DNA of 64,000 nt from Heliocidaris erythrogramma (GCA_025617745.1 CM046863.1:13954875-14018874); one strand, 5' to 3'; shown: positions 32,500 through 42,959, counted from the first letter of the stretch. A program made the numbers and translations. The notes: a model not told the origin generated them from the sequence alone.

Positions 32500-32835
32500 T
32501 CGATACTCCCCTTTATCTTTCTCTCAAATTTGCCAGAATGTCAAAAATTTCGCGCTCCCTGCGCGCCCACCGCTGTTAAATACAGTGCTGTATTGCGTCC
32601 AAATAATTGAAAAGCAGTCAGGGCATTGAACTAACTTTCCGCCTAAAACAAAGGTGCTACGAGCCGTTATCTTTCTCTCGAATTTGCTTAAATGTCAAAG
32701 CTTGCTCCCCCCCCCCCCCCCCCCCCGCCCCCCCCCCCCCCCCCCCCTCCCTGTACCCACCCCTTCGCGTGCTCATCAGCAACCGCACCCCCCTAAAATG
32801 AAATCCTGGCTACGCGGCTGGGACGCCGGTCTGGG
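32500..32835 (+). mobile_element. Partial copy of the CACTGGCGTAG tandem-repeat element
   Basis: Two partial units of the 165-base repeat known from 8.7-9.3 kb, with TTTCTCTCAAATTTGCCAGA and TACAGTGCTGTATTGCGTCC. A very long C-run (32708-32748, broken by single G and T) lies at the expected place. The right terminus CCTGGCTACGC is at about 32806. Confidence 0.65.
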
Positions 32836-32880
32836 TGAAACACAATAGACTAGTTTCAATATGGCACGAAAAAGAGACAT

Positions 32881-32918
32881 GATAACGAAGCTTTTCGACC
32901 TGCACTCATCAGGTTATC
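32881..32918 (-). ncRNA. Candidate hammerhead ribozyme, left terminal repeat
   Basis: Exact inverted copy of the motif at 35091-35128: stem I GATAAC/GTTATC, core CTGATGA, GAAA, then AAGCTT and the cleavage-type triplet TTC. Lies on the minus strand because the repeat is inverted. Confidence 0.6.
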
Positions 32919-33325
32919 ACGCAGGTATATAACAAATTACTTGAAATCAACTATATTATACTCGGGGTGAACCCGGACGCAACCTAGACGCCGTAATTTC
33001 AGAACAATCGCAAAGCTTGGACGAACTCCTTTTGTCTGCACAGAAGAGGTTTATGCGATTGAATGTGAGCAGCTTCCAGAAAGCGTAAATGCGCTGAGCT
33101 TCTGGCCCGGACATAATTGAGAATTGATCGTCGGCATAGCTTTGTGCGCAAGCTGGATTGTTCAGCAAGTGGAGACCAATCGCTGAATCGCATTTAGCTA
33201 TCTTTGGTCTGTTAGCGTGCATTTCAGATTTGCAGGCACGGACGGGCTGCGTGCGCTGATTGGTTGTACGGTTCTGAATAGTCATTCTGAATAAAAGTGA
33301 AAATAAAAGTGACTATGTTAACAAA

Positions 33326-34236
33326 ATGTCTGACATTCTTCATGATGAATCAAAGTTTTGTCGCATAGGTGCTGTCCCAGAACATGATCGCACAGCCACT
33401 TTGGAAACCAAGCTCCAACGACATTTATTAGATTTATGTAAACGCGGCGATTTGTCTAAGCCAGTTTATGATAGAATTCGACCACATGGCTTGCTAAGAC
33501 CCCGCATGTACGGCCTCCCCAAAACCCACAAAACAAACGTTCCGCTTCGTCCTATTCTATCGATGGTTGGGTCAGCGCAGCATGAACTGGCAAAATGGCT
33601 AAGCGAGCAACTTCAGCCAGTCTTAGATTGTTTGTCTGTTCATACTGTTAGAGATTCGTTTACGTTTGCTAAACTCGTCCGCGATCTGCCCCTTGATAAT
33701 AGTAATTGTGTTGTGTTCATTCGATATCTCTAGCCTATTTACCAACGTGCCACTGAAAGAAGCTATTGACATCTGTGCTTCTTATCTCTATCATGGCGAC
33801 TTAGACTCACCACCTGTTCCTGAGCCCGTATTCATTGATCTCATGAACTTTGCCACTCGCGCGGTTGAGTTTAGTTTCAATGATACGATGTATTCACAGA
33901 TAGATGGTGTGGCTATTAAAGGGATCCCCATTAGGCCCCGCACTTGCTAACATTTTTGTTGGCTTTCATGAAATGCGCCTGCTACAGAACGACACCGATC
34001 TTAATATAGTCCCACATGTGTATTGTCGGTATGTTGATGATACGTTTGCAATTTTTGATAACCGCGCAGCGTGTGAGGTTTTCCTTACACAACTGAACCG
34101 GCTCCATCCCGCGCTAAAATTCACATGTGAAATTGAACTGTCCAATGCGCTCCCATTTCTCGACGTTCTCGTTGAGAGAAGTGATGGGAAATTCATCACT
34201 TCCGTCTACGGCAAGCCCACATTCACCGGGCAATAA
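33326..34236 (+). pseudogene. Penelope-like reverse transcriptase region
   Basis: Legible RT blocks in order: GLLRPRMYGLPKTHK with the Penelope-type LPKTHK signature, VPLRPILSMVGSAQHELAKWL, CSFDISSLFTNVPLKEAI, GSPLGPALANIFVG and CRYVDDTFAIF (catalytic YVDD), then LPFLDVLVERSDGKFITSVY. This order and the YVDD box are those of Penelope-clade RTs, related to telomerase rather than to LINE RTs. The frame is interrupted. It acts with the GIY-YIG domain downstream as one polyprotein. Confidence 0.88.
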
Positions 34237-34293
34237 ACGAGATGGGACTCGTACAGTGCAACTTCATACAAGATTGGGCTCATTAGAAACTTA

Positions 34294-35012
34294 GTGTGCC
34301 GCGCCCTTAGGATTTGCTCTGCGTGCAAATTAGCTCCCGAAATCGCGAAAATCAAAACTATTCTCCTTGACAATGGTTACCCTGAGCATGTTATATTTCG
34401 CACCATAACACGGACGCTGGAGGCACAATCCAAATCTGACACCAGATTTGGACCTGCCAAATGCCCCGTGTATCTCAAACTACCCTGGAGGGGTAAGGTA
34501 TCTGACAAATACGCCAGTCAGATTAAACACGCAGTGTCACGTTGCTATTACGCGGTTTCGACACGCATTGTGTTTTCTACACACAGGATGCTACCGTCAA
34601 CTAGCAAGGATGTACTACCCACCCCCCACTTGAGTAATGTTATTTACCAATTTCAGTGCCGGTGCGATGCCAGGTACGTGGGCCGTACTTCTCAGCGGTT
34701 GGCTGATCGCATTAAACAACACATCCCCTCGACTATTCGGAACCGTACAACCAATCAGCGCAGCTCGTCCGTGCCTGCAAATCTGAAATGCACGCTAACA
34801 GACCAAAGATAGCCAAATGCGATTCAGCGATTGGTCTCCACTTGCTGAACAATCCAGCTGGCGCACAAAGCTATGCCGACGATCAATTCTCAATTATGTC
34901 CCGGGCCAGAAGCTCAGCGCATTTACGCTTTCTGGAAGCTGCTTACATTCAATCGCATAAACCTCTTCTGTGCAGACAAAAGGAGTTCGTCCAAGCTTTG
35001 CGATTGTTCTGA
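34294..35012 (+). pseudogene. Penelope-like linker and GIY-YIG endonuclease region
   Basis: After a conserved linker (KLPWRGKVSDKYASQIK), the domain reads NVIYQFQCRCDARYVGRTSQ, the VIYQF..YVGRT form of the GIY-YIG nuclease core with the following Arg, then RLADRIKQH. The C-terminal tail (IGLHLLNN, FLEAAYIQSHKPLLCRQKEF) is also Penelope-type. This nuclease cuts target DNA for priming. The same tail is found inverted at 32956-33285. Interrupted frame. Confidence 0.85.
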
Positions 35013-35090
35013 AATTACAGCGTCTAGGTTGCGTCCGGGTTCACCGAGTATAATATAGTTGATTTCAAGTAATTTGTTATATACCTGCGT

Positions 35091-35128
35091 GATAACCTGA
35101 TGAGTGCAGGTCGAAAAGCTTCGTTATC
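35091..35128 (+). ncRNA. Candidate hammerhead ribozyme, right terminal repeat
   Basis: Stem I GATAAC (35091-35096) pairs with GTTATC (35123-35128) and can extend outward to about 10 bp with G.U pairs. Between them are CTGATGAG, TGCAGGT, CGAAA, then AAGCTT, with TTC just before the 3' strand as the NUH cleavage triplet. AAGCTT is self-complementary, giving only a tiny stem III in a monomer but a six-pair stem between two copies, the dimeric design reported for Penelope ribozymes. Stem II is weak (one G-C pair), so activity is uncertain. Confidence 0.6.
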
Positions 35129-35154
35129 ATGTCCCTTTTTCGTGCCATATTGAA

Positions 35155-35935
35155 ATTTTGCAGTACCAAGAAATTATTTGTGAATCTAATTACTCTTAAA
35201 ATGGAAACTTTATCTTGAACAAAGAGGGTCATGTCATCCGCATACATGATTTGCTTCACCTCGTCCTTTCCGAAACAATTACCTTTGATTTCCCTATCAT
35301 GTCTTATATTATGGGCTAATATTTCTATACATAAGATAAATAAATAAGGAGAAAGGGGATCTCCCTGTCTTACGCCTCTTTGTACTTCAAAATACCCCGT
35401 CGACATCCCTCCATTAAAAATACAACTTTGTGCATTTTTGTATAGAACTTCCACCCATCTGCGAAATTCCAGGCCGAAGTTATAAGAGCATAATACTTTA
35501 TTTAAAAAAACATGTGACACCGAATCAAATGCCTTTTGAAAGTCCACTGCAATTAAATACCCTGGCAATTTATATTGAGACGTGTGGAAAATCACATCGT
35601 CTATTATTCGAATCGCTTCTCCTATAGTTCTACCATTCATAAACCCTACTTGTTCTGTTGAAATTATATTTTCCAAAACTTTTATTCTTGTAGCTATTAC
35701 TTTTGAAATAATTTTATAATCAATATTTAATAAAGATATTGGCCGATAATTTTTTAGTAAATGCGGATCTTCCCCATCTTTGGCAATCAGAATGACTACT
35801 GCTTGTTTCTGTGAAGCTGATAGTTCACCTGACTTAAAAGCATCATTTAAGGCCCCTAATAACATATCTTTTATTTCTGCCCAGAATGTAATATAAAATT
35901 CGACTGTATCATATTTGCAATCGATTGCAAATGGT
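35155..35935 (-). mobile_element. Tx1/L1 LINE fragment, RT core
   Basis: Minus-strand frame, open throughout, from VEFYITFWAEIKDML to YADDMTLFVQDKVSIL. It contains LLNIDYKIISKVIATRIK, AVDFQKAFDSVSH and GVRQGDPLSPYLFIL. Same family as 20167-23905 but clearly another subfamily. It is cut on one side by the Penelope element and lost on the other at about 35900. No lesion lies in the 260 codons kept. Confidence 0.85.
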
Positions 35936-37495
35936 GGATTTGCAATTGATTGCAACTTTCCTGCAGCACCCAATAAGACTCTAGAGACTCTTAGGAGACT
36001 CTTAAGACTAAGAGTCTTATGAGTAAACCGACTGTACATGTAACTGTTACTAGACCCATGTAGATCTAGTCTACGTTCATTCCTGAATTAAATTCCTGTT
36101 GATTTTCAAATCTTGATCTAGATTCTACATCCAACAACAGAATAAATTAGATTCTAGAGAAATGTTAAAGAAAGGTAAAGTCTACACAGGATCAGTTTTA
36201 TTAAGATTATATCTCTTAGATCTAGTCTAACTCGACCTAGATCTGAACTAGATCTTTCTAATTGGTAAACCTGTTATATATTGTTTAGTTTTAACAACTG
36301 AAGTTGAATTTGTTAATTTTGTGTTAGGCCATTTATTATTTCATTCATTTAGATGTAAGGATCTATTTATTTCTCTATCAACAAACATTTACATTGGGTA
36401 CTTTTTTAAATTACTTTGAGCTAGACCATCTAAAATGTAGCCAGCTTGTATTTGTTGAGGTTTATTGAGGGAGGGGGGGGGGGGGGCAATAATTTACAGT
36501 TACAGTTTCTATCCAAATATTGATTTTGGAAAAGATATAGACTGCCAGAGTCAATCTTTCTTATTATACAACTAAAATAAGTTCAATTTTTAGGAAAATT
36601 TTGCCATTAAATACCTCAGCTTTTGCAACCTAAACATGAGCATGTGATGATAGACCTCAGACTATAAACTATAATGTACTGTCATTTCCATTTCAGGTAG
36701 AAGTGCTGCGTAAGGATGACTAGTTTGGACAAAGGGGGGCTGCCTACTCGAAAAGGACCTGATGCAACAAGTACCCAGAAGGTGTAGTAGCTGCATAACC
36801 TTTGAGGCCAACACTTTTAACATATTACAGGTGAGATATAGCTTTAAAAAGCTTCCCTTTCTTGGGAATATACACAAGATCCTAACTAACTTGTTTCACA
36901 GTCAAACAAAATATGTTGGGAACGATTGTCGTAACCATGCTAGCGTTAACAAGACTTCATGTTTGAAAATCTCTCTTTACCAAAGTTATCAGGTTTTTGT
37001 TGTTGTTGTTGGGGGATATTATTTTTGCAAATCAGAGGGGACAGGAACTGTTCTGCCGTACTGCCCACCCCCCCCCCCCCCCCCCCCCAACCTTCTATAA
37101 CATTATCCCTGTCTTTCCTAATCATATTTATACACCGTTTGCTTCATGAGGTCATTGCAAATTCAGATATTGTTAATTCGTCACTATACAATAAGATACG
37201 ACTATATTTTTTCTTCCAGATTCAATATAAATAAACTTTCAAACCATAGACACTTTGTATTGTATACCTAGCAAGACCTTTTCGTTATTTCCTCTCCAGA
37301 TTGTTGAGGCATTGGCACTGACAGAAGGACCCTGAAGAATCTCCCAGACATTGGCAGTCACAGACGATTGAATGTAAAGAATTCAGGAAAAGGCAAAGAT
37401 TTATGAGGGGGATATTGAAAATAAAAGTATGGTGAGGAGAATGGTCTTTTCTGTGCGGCTTGTACCGAAAGGGTGGCTAGCGTCGCGTTGACTGG
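35936..37495. other. Non-coding stretch with a G-run and a C-run
   Basis: Repeated AGAGACTCTTA/TAAGAGTCTTA words (35980-36025) and CTAGATCT-rich DNA (36060-36260), then G-run 36471-36486 and C-run 37067-37088. Acceptor-like sites (for example TTTCCATTTCAG ending near 36697) and donor-like GTGAGA (36831) occur, but no frame across them is convincing. Confidence 0.4.
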
Positions 37496-37499
37496 AACG

Positions 37500-37735
37500 C
37501 CACCATCCGTTCAAAGCCCCCCCCCCCCCCCCCGGTTTTGCCGAAAGGGTGCGTTGACTTTTTTCTAAATATTGTTGTTAGTAGTAGTGGTAGTAGTAGT
37601 AGTAGGCCTATCATTATTATCATTATTAATGTTATATTAGAAAAATCCAAACGCACCCAATATACACAACAATATTTAGAAAAAGTAAACGCACCCTTTC
37701 AGGAAAACCGGGGGGGGGGGGGGGGGGCTTTGGTC
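37500..37735. mobile_element. Hairpin element with poly-C and poly-G flanks
   Basis: The left arm TTCAAAG, C17, then GGTTTTGCCGAAAGGGTGCG and TTCTAAATATTGTTGT is mirrored on the right by ACAACAATATTTAGAAAAAG, CGCACCCTTTC, AAAACC, a G-run and GCTTTGG. Arms about 75 bases, loop about 85 with TAGTAG and ATTATT repeats. Confidence 0.85.
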
Positions 37736-37904
37736 CATTAACGAAATCAATCATGTTTCCAAATTCAATGACGGAGAAGCAGGCATTTTGTTTACTTACT
37801 GGAGGACATATAAGATCATGTTATCCTTAATTAATATTAGAAAACAGCACGGAAAGCAACAATGGACATTATGATCGCCAGTTTACAAAAGAGAAGAATT
37901 TTAA
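37736..37904. other. Short spacer
   Basis: Nothing recognised. Confidence 0.3.
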
Positions 37905-38365
37905 TTTGTAAACAAATTTTTAGGCATTTTACTCCCAGTGTTAAAGATCGTATGCTCGATCTGTAATGAAAAACACAAGTCAGAAAAAATTAACACTGGG
38001 AGTAAAATGCCTAAAAATTTGTTTACAAATTAAAATTCCTCCCATCAAGCTTCTTCGTTTACTAACCATTGTCTATGGCGGACCGTTTGAATATTAATGA
38101 GTCAGAAAGAAGAGGATCTTGGGTATTTGATTCCAGTTCATCGTGACTTGGCCGTGAACCAGAATAGCCTGGTGGTTAAGTCGCTGCCCGGCAAGCAGTA
38201 GATGACAGGTTCGAATCCCGCTGGTTCCTATTTTTTCTGACTTGTGTTTTTCATTACAGATCGAGCATACGATCTTTAACACTGGGAGTAAAATGCCTAA
38301 AAATTTGTTTACAAATTAAAATTTTTCCCATCAAGCTTCTTCGTTTACTAACCATTGAGAAGACT
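37905..38365 (+). mobile_element. tRNA-type SINE with its tail repeated three times in alternating orientation
   Basis: The module AATTTGTAAACAAATTTTTA-GGCATTTTACTCCCAG occurs at about 37912-37960 and, inverted, at about 37990-38030 and again at 38283-38330. A tRNA-like head lies at 38156-38229. The segment after the head (TTTTTTCTGACTTGTGTTTT, then CGATCTTTAACACTGGG) is the inverse of 37937-37990. So a SINE body faces an inverted copy of its own 3' part. Confidence 0.6.
38156..38229 (+). ncRNA. tRNA-like SINE head with Pol III A and B boxes
   Basis: TAGCCTGGTGGTTAAG fits the A box and GGTTCGAATCCC is a perfect B box. GAACCAG at the start pairs with CTGGTTC at the end like an acceptor stem. 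CTGC-CCGGCAA-GCAG looks like an anticodon arm (GGC, but position 33 is C, not T). The T stem has mismatches, so this is a SINE promoter rather than a working tRNA. Confidence 0.7.
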
Positions 38366-38499
38366 TTTTTTTTGTTATTATTATTTATTTTTGGGTGGTG
38401 TTTTTATTAGGAAATCAACAGAAATCACAATAATTACCAGTGATTTACATAATTAAAAACAAAATCACTGAGCAAAAAAAAATAAACAAATGAGAAGAG

Positions 38500-38800
38500 T
38501 TTGATTGATTGATTGATTTTATTTCTGCATTCAATAGCATGTTACAAAATATAGTAATACATGTATTACAATTGCAAAAATATATAAACATATTGTCAGA
38601 CATTTACAATTTACTTCTTGAATACAAAGAAATTATTATGCAATATGGGAAATTAACATTTTACAATTAACAGGATTTGTGAACGCAGGAGACCGTCATC
38701 ATGAGCGATTTGCTTGATGTCGATGGCGGCCTCAGAGTTGTCCAACACTATTAAATAATATCACCACTGTCACATTACAATTTTCACCAATTTTGATATT
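38500..38800 (-). mobile_element. 5'-truncated LINE 3' UTR with (GATT)n tail
   Basis: GATTGATTGATTGATTTTAT at about 38501 on the plus strand is the inverse of a 3' (AATC)n tail after a poly-A-signal-like AATAAAAT. Upstream sequence on the minus strand has no frame left. Family unclear. Confidence 0.35.
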
Positions 38801-39170
38801 CTCAAAGAATTTGTTATCTCAACATTCACAAATTTCTTATTTGTCCCATCATTTTTTTTCGTATGTTCACAAATCTGAGATCTATGAATTTTCTGCTTTG
38901 ATCAGCTTGTTTCAATTATTAAATAATGTAACAAAATAAAAATGAAGCTTGGTTGAAAAGAAACCGAAGTTTAACTTTGTTTATTGTTGAGTTTCAAGGC
39001 GTATGAATGTCTGAAGAACCATGCCAGAAATTGTGCCATCTAAATGATTGTATATTACATGATAGAAAAAGGCCATGCTTCTAAGATTTCTCATCAAAAT
39101 TTCTACATGCATTTCTAAGTACTTCCAGAGCAGAAAAAAATAACAGAGAGCTAAAAAAAAAAGGAGAGGT

Positions 39171-40117
39171 ATGAAGAAAATTAGAATGAAATTGCTAGAT
39201 AAAGATGGTTTAAGGAGAAAGACTATTAAGGTTTCTTCATCAGAAGATATTGCAAATTTTTTCAACAATTTTTTCGCAAATATTGGGGAAAATCTGGCAG
39301 GTAAAATAGAATGTACAGACGTTGACTATAATAGGTATTCAGGTTCCTACGAGAATGAATCATTGTTTTTTTCTTCCGGTAACAAGTTATGAAGTAAAAT
39401 AAGTGATAAGTAACCTTGATCAGTCTAAAGCCAGTAGATATGATGATTTATCAGTTCGGCTATTAGTATATGCACAGAATAATGTTTGCCAACCAATCGC
39501 GCATATATTAAACCTATCATTCACAACGGGCATCTTCCCGGATTAATTAAAAATACTGAGAGTTGTACCAGTATTTAAAAAAGGAGTCAAAGGTTTGCCG
39601 GGTAACTATAGGCCCATATAAAATTTGCCAGTTGTGGATAAATTGTTTGAAAAACTTGTAAATATTCGTGTGGTGAAATTCTTGGAGAAAAAGAAATATT
39701 ATATAATCATCAGTATGGATTTAGACATGGATATAGTACAAAACTGTCGCTTATAAACTTGATCAATGAAAGTACTCTGTCTACTGATGAAGGGAACTTG
39801 ACAGTAGGAGTATTTATCGCTTGTGCTAAGGCCTTCGATACAATTAATCACTCTGACTATTCTTTTCTAAAAACTGGAGCATTACGGAATTCGGGGAATA
39901 GTGTTAGAGTGGTTTACGAATTACTGAACAAACAGACAACATTTTGTAACTTACGACTGTGTGAAATCTGATTATAAATATATTTCATGTGGCGTCCCCC
40001 AGGGCTCGGTATTAGGCCCGACATCATTTCTTGTCTACATTAATGACCTACCCAATTCATCAAATTATTTCAATTTTCGCTTATTTGTAGATGATTCTAA
40101 TCTATATTTTCATGCAT
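39171..40117 (+). pseudogene. Decayed LINE reverse transcriptase, first half
   Basis: Covers RT motifs 0 to the FVDD box (YADD with Tyr to Phe and Ala to Val changes: LFVDDSNLYF). At least five stops or shifts lie between 39392 and 39960. Not functional. Confidence 0.75.
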
Positions 40118-40269
40118 TTCGTTACTGTTTTCACGAAGTGACGGATGAGCGCGCAACTAAAAGAACGTTTGTTTCGAATAAATCGCTTTCAAAGTTTTAA
40201 AGCATAATCTCAACCTCTTTAATGTATGAAGGTTGAATAAATTTTATATCCTGGGATAGATCATAATTC

Positions 40270-41335
40270 AATGCTCAAGAGCAAAGTGTCTCACTCATAG
40301 AAGCATGTGTCACTTACGTACATGAATGGATGCTGCAAACCAAACTCATGCTAAATGACAGTAAAACTGAATTGTTGCTCATTGGCACCTAAACAGGTAT
40401 CCAAACTTAATTTCAATGGAATATCTGTTAGAAGGTCTGTTATCAAACCATCTATGAATGCTACAAATCTGGGAGTGCATTTTGACAGTCATTTGAATAT
40501 GGAAGCACACATTACCAATGTATGTAAATCATCATATCTCAGACACATAAGAAATATTTAGATCAAGATAGTATGAAAGAAAATTGCTCATGCATGCATC
40601 ACTACCAAGTTAGATTATTGTAATGGGTTATTGTATGGACTCCCTGTGGTAACCTCGCGAGTCATAAGGACCGCTATTCATAAGGACCACTTATTCATAA
40701 GGACCGCTATCCATAACGCGTGACTAAATGAATAGCGGTCCTTCTAAATAGCGAGCAACCCATATATAAATGACCTCACTATTCATAAGGACCTCCATTC
40801 ATAAGGACCACTATTCAGAACTATTCATAAGGACCGCTATTCATAACGTGTATTAAATGAATAGCGGTTTTCTATGAATAGCGGTCCTTATGAATAGCGA
40901 GCGGACCCCGACTCCCTGACTCTCAAATAGGACGACTACAGCGAGTCCAAATCCTTTGTGCAAGACTGATGTGTGGATGCTCCAAATTCTCAAGGAACAG
41001 AGGATCACCCCTGTTTTGAGAGATCTGCACTGGCTACACAGACAGACTGACAAAGAATATCTTTTAAAGTTCTGTTGATTGTCTATAAAGCTCTAATTGG
41101 CCAAGCCCCTAAATATAAATACATTACAACTCAGAGCTCATAAACATACCCACAACCTGCGCAGTTCTCATGATACTTTACTACTACAAACCCTATCATA
41201 TAAAACAAAAATAACCTTAGGAGATCGAGCATTTGTATGCGCAGCCCCCCTCTGTGGAACAACTTACCAATAGATATCAGGAAATCACCAACTGTAAATA
41301 CTTTCAAAGCAAAACTGGAAGCATAACTTTTCATT
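40270..41335 (+). mobile_element. Decayed L2/CR1 LINE fragment inside the TIR element
   Basis: Remnants such as YVHEWMLQTKLMLNDSKTEL near 40318, LNFNGISVRRSVIKPS, MNATNLGVHFDSHLNMEAHI (40355-40561) and RLQRVQILCARLM (about 40930) follow the order of an L2-type thumb and C-terminal region. Later frames hold IDCL..LNWPSP.. and FVCAAPLCGTTY-like remnants near 41240. It is interrupted by the array at 40660-40905 and by several stops. Confidence 0.65.
40655..40905. repeat. ATTCATAAGGACCGCT word array in both orientations
   Basis: About seven copies of TTCATAAGGACC and four of the complement, with AATGAATAGCGGTCCTT on the right side. The outer words GAGTCATAAGGACCG and CCTTATGAATAGCGAG are complementary, so the whole 250 bases can fold. 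It interrupts the LINE fragment. Confidence 0.85.
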
Positions 41336-41930
41336 TAATTACTCATCATAGTTATAAGCACATAAAGATATCTTGCAGCGCAGTAGAATATTTGTTTTCA
41401 CGAAGTGACGGATCTCAGCCGCGCGCGTAAAACATACTGGACGGCGATAAGCCGTCACTTCGTGAAAACAGAACATCCTTTTACCAGGTATTTTCTTGTT
41501 GACGTTATCGCCATAGTTACATAACTACACAGTATTATGGTCTGAAACTTTGTATATTTGTGAGGTTCAGTATGTTAGTGAATGATGTCCAAAAATGCAA
41601 AAAAAATCATAATTGAAAAAAATATGCGATTTTCCTCATTATCGTCACTTCGTGAAAACAAGGACGAGTTAAGCATGATGAACGTAATATTGATTTATCA
41701 GAAGTTAACCGTAACCTAAAAGCTGTTACAGATTGGTGCAACTCAAACAAACTTACAATAAACACGAAAAAAAAAAAACTAATTACATGTTATTTAAATA
41801 TCGACGAAGACATTTCTCAATTTAGGTCATTTGTTCATTAGTGAAACCATTTTAGAGTCACTTGAGTCAACTTCGTTCCTTGGAATTCATATAGACGAAA
41901 TTTTACATGGAAGAAACACATTGATAATGT

Positions 41931-42239
41931 ATGCAATTTACTAAAAAGATTGGAATATTGCATAGATTAAGATGCTTCGTGTCAAGAAAAATTATGGTCA
42001 TGTTATTTAATTCTTTTATTTTGCCCCATATAGCGTATGGATGGGAAGTTTGGAGTGCTACATGTAAGGCAACTCTGAATCCTGTCCTAATGCTTCAGAA
42101 ACGAATGGCAAGAATAATTGCTTTCAACGGTTCGAGATATCACTCAGCTCCTTTATTTTATGATCTTAAAGTGCTAGATATTTTCAAAGAATATTGCTAT
42201 GTAATTGGTGTTTTTATGCATGATATAATAATTATATAA
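41931..42239 (+). pseudogene. LINE C-terminal region, second half of the split element
   Basis: 102 codons without a stop: GILHRLRCFVSRKIMVMLFN, LPHIAYGWEVWSA, MLQKRMARIIAFNGSR, then FKEYCYVIGVFM. Corresponds to the segment after the RT thumb in CR1/Jockey LINEs. Continues the frame interrupted at 40118. Confidence 0.75.
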
Positions 42240-42500
42240 CCGTCTGCCTCATAGTTTATCTGATTATTTTTCAGTACTAGAACACCCTTTACCCTTATCA
42301 TACAAGAAACAAAGAGAAATCTAATTTGATTTTTTAAAGTCAGTAATACTAATCTGGGGAAACAATTTCATATTCAGGACCTGTTATATGGAATAATTTG
42401 CCAAAAGAATTAAGGAATATAACCAGTCGCAGAAGTTTTGGACGGGCATTACAACAATACTTAATTGGAGAATACCACCTTCAAAATCAATTGTAGAATG

Positions 42501-42959
42501 TTCATGAAGGTCATTATTATTCATTTTATTTATTTCAAGCTCACTTGATATTCGTTATTATTGTTGTTATTATTGTTATTATTGTTGTTGTTGCAGTGTT
42601 ATTACTATTTTTATTGTTTGTAAATAATGTATATGTTTAAAAGATGAAACAGATTTTGTTTAAATTTACACCAATCGTTAAGCAGTACAAATAAATCACT
42701 CTTGCCAAAGGAATCTGAAAGAAATTGTGTAACTGCTGAGAAATGAGCAAACGAAAAGTCGATTTGTAACGGACGGGTCCAAAACTCGTTCGAACGCACC
42801 GTTTGGCTCCCTCTGTTGAAACAAAGCCGATGCAAATTGTAGGGTTGGTCTCCGCGTGCGATTCAGTGGCGATTTTACCACCCTATGACCTCCATACACA
42901 AAAAGGCAAACACGTGCACTGACCTATGACCAGTCTTATGACACTCTACCACCTCCCTG
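42501..42959. other. Spacer, TTATTG-rich then single-copy-like
   Basis: ATTGTTATT repeats at 42555-42600, then mixed sequence. No gene seen. Confidence 0.4.

Larger units (their letters stand above)
32853..35154 (+). mobile_element. Penelope-like retroelement with inverted terminal repeats
   Basis: The body 33286-35154 reads RT then GIY-YIG endonuclease on the plus strand. The last 430 bases recur inverted at 32853-33285, the inverted pseudo-LTR arrangement typical of Penelope-like elements. Both repeats carry a hammerhead-like motif. The right end abuts a minus-strand L1 fragment. The coding frame is interrupted several times, so the copy looks dead but not ancient. No capsid or LTR-retrovirus parts are present. 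Confidence 0.88.
40126..41660. mobile_element. TIR element(s) with ends TGTTTTCACGAAGTGACG
   Basis: The 18-base end lies at 40126 and, inverted, at 41643-41660, enclosing 1.5 kb. A second facing pair lies inside at 41393-41410 and 41453-41470. A part-copy is at 32212. It holds a fragment of another LINE and a palindromic array. The four ends suggest that one copy landed in another. Target duplication not resolved. Confidence 0.6.
39150..42500 (+). mobile_element. Old CR1/Jockey-type LINE split by a TIR element
   Basis: RT blocks remain in order on the plus strand: DIANFFNNFFANIGENL, CAKAFDTINHSDY, CGVPQGSVLGPTSFLVYIND and FVDDSNLYFHA up to 40118. After an insert of 1.5 kb come VNRNLKAVTDWCNSNKLTIN (about 41690) and LHRLRCFVSRK..MVMLFNSF (41931-42239). 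The last block has ILPHIAYGWEVW, LQKRMARII. Many stops and shifts; oldest layer here. The tail near 42550-42600 is TTATTG-rich. Confidence 0.8.

Noticed and set aside
36662-37330. Small host gene with acceptor- and donor-like sites
   Set aside because: Each possible exon has a stop in the fitting phase, and no combination gives a protein-like frame.
38156-38229. Functional tRNA-Ala gene
   Set aside because: T stem mismatches, C at position 33 and the repeat context point to a SINE head.
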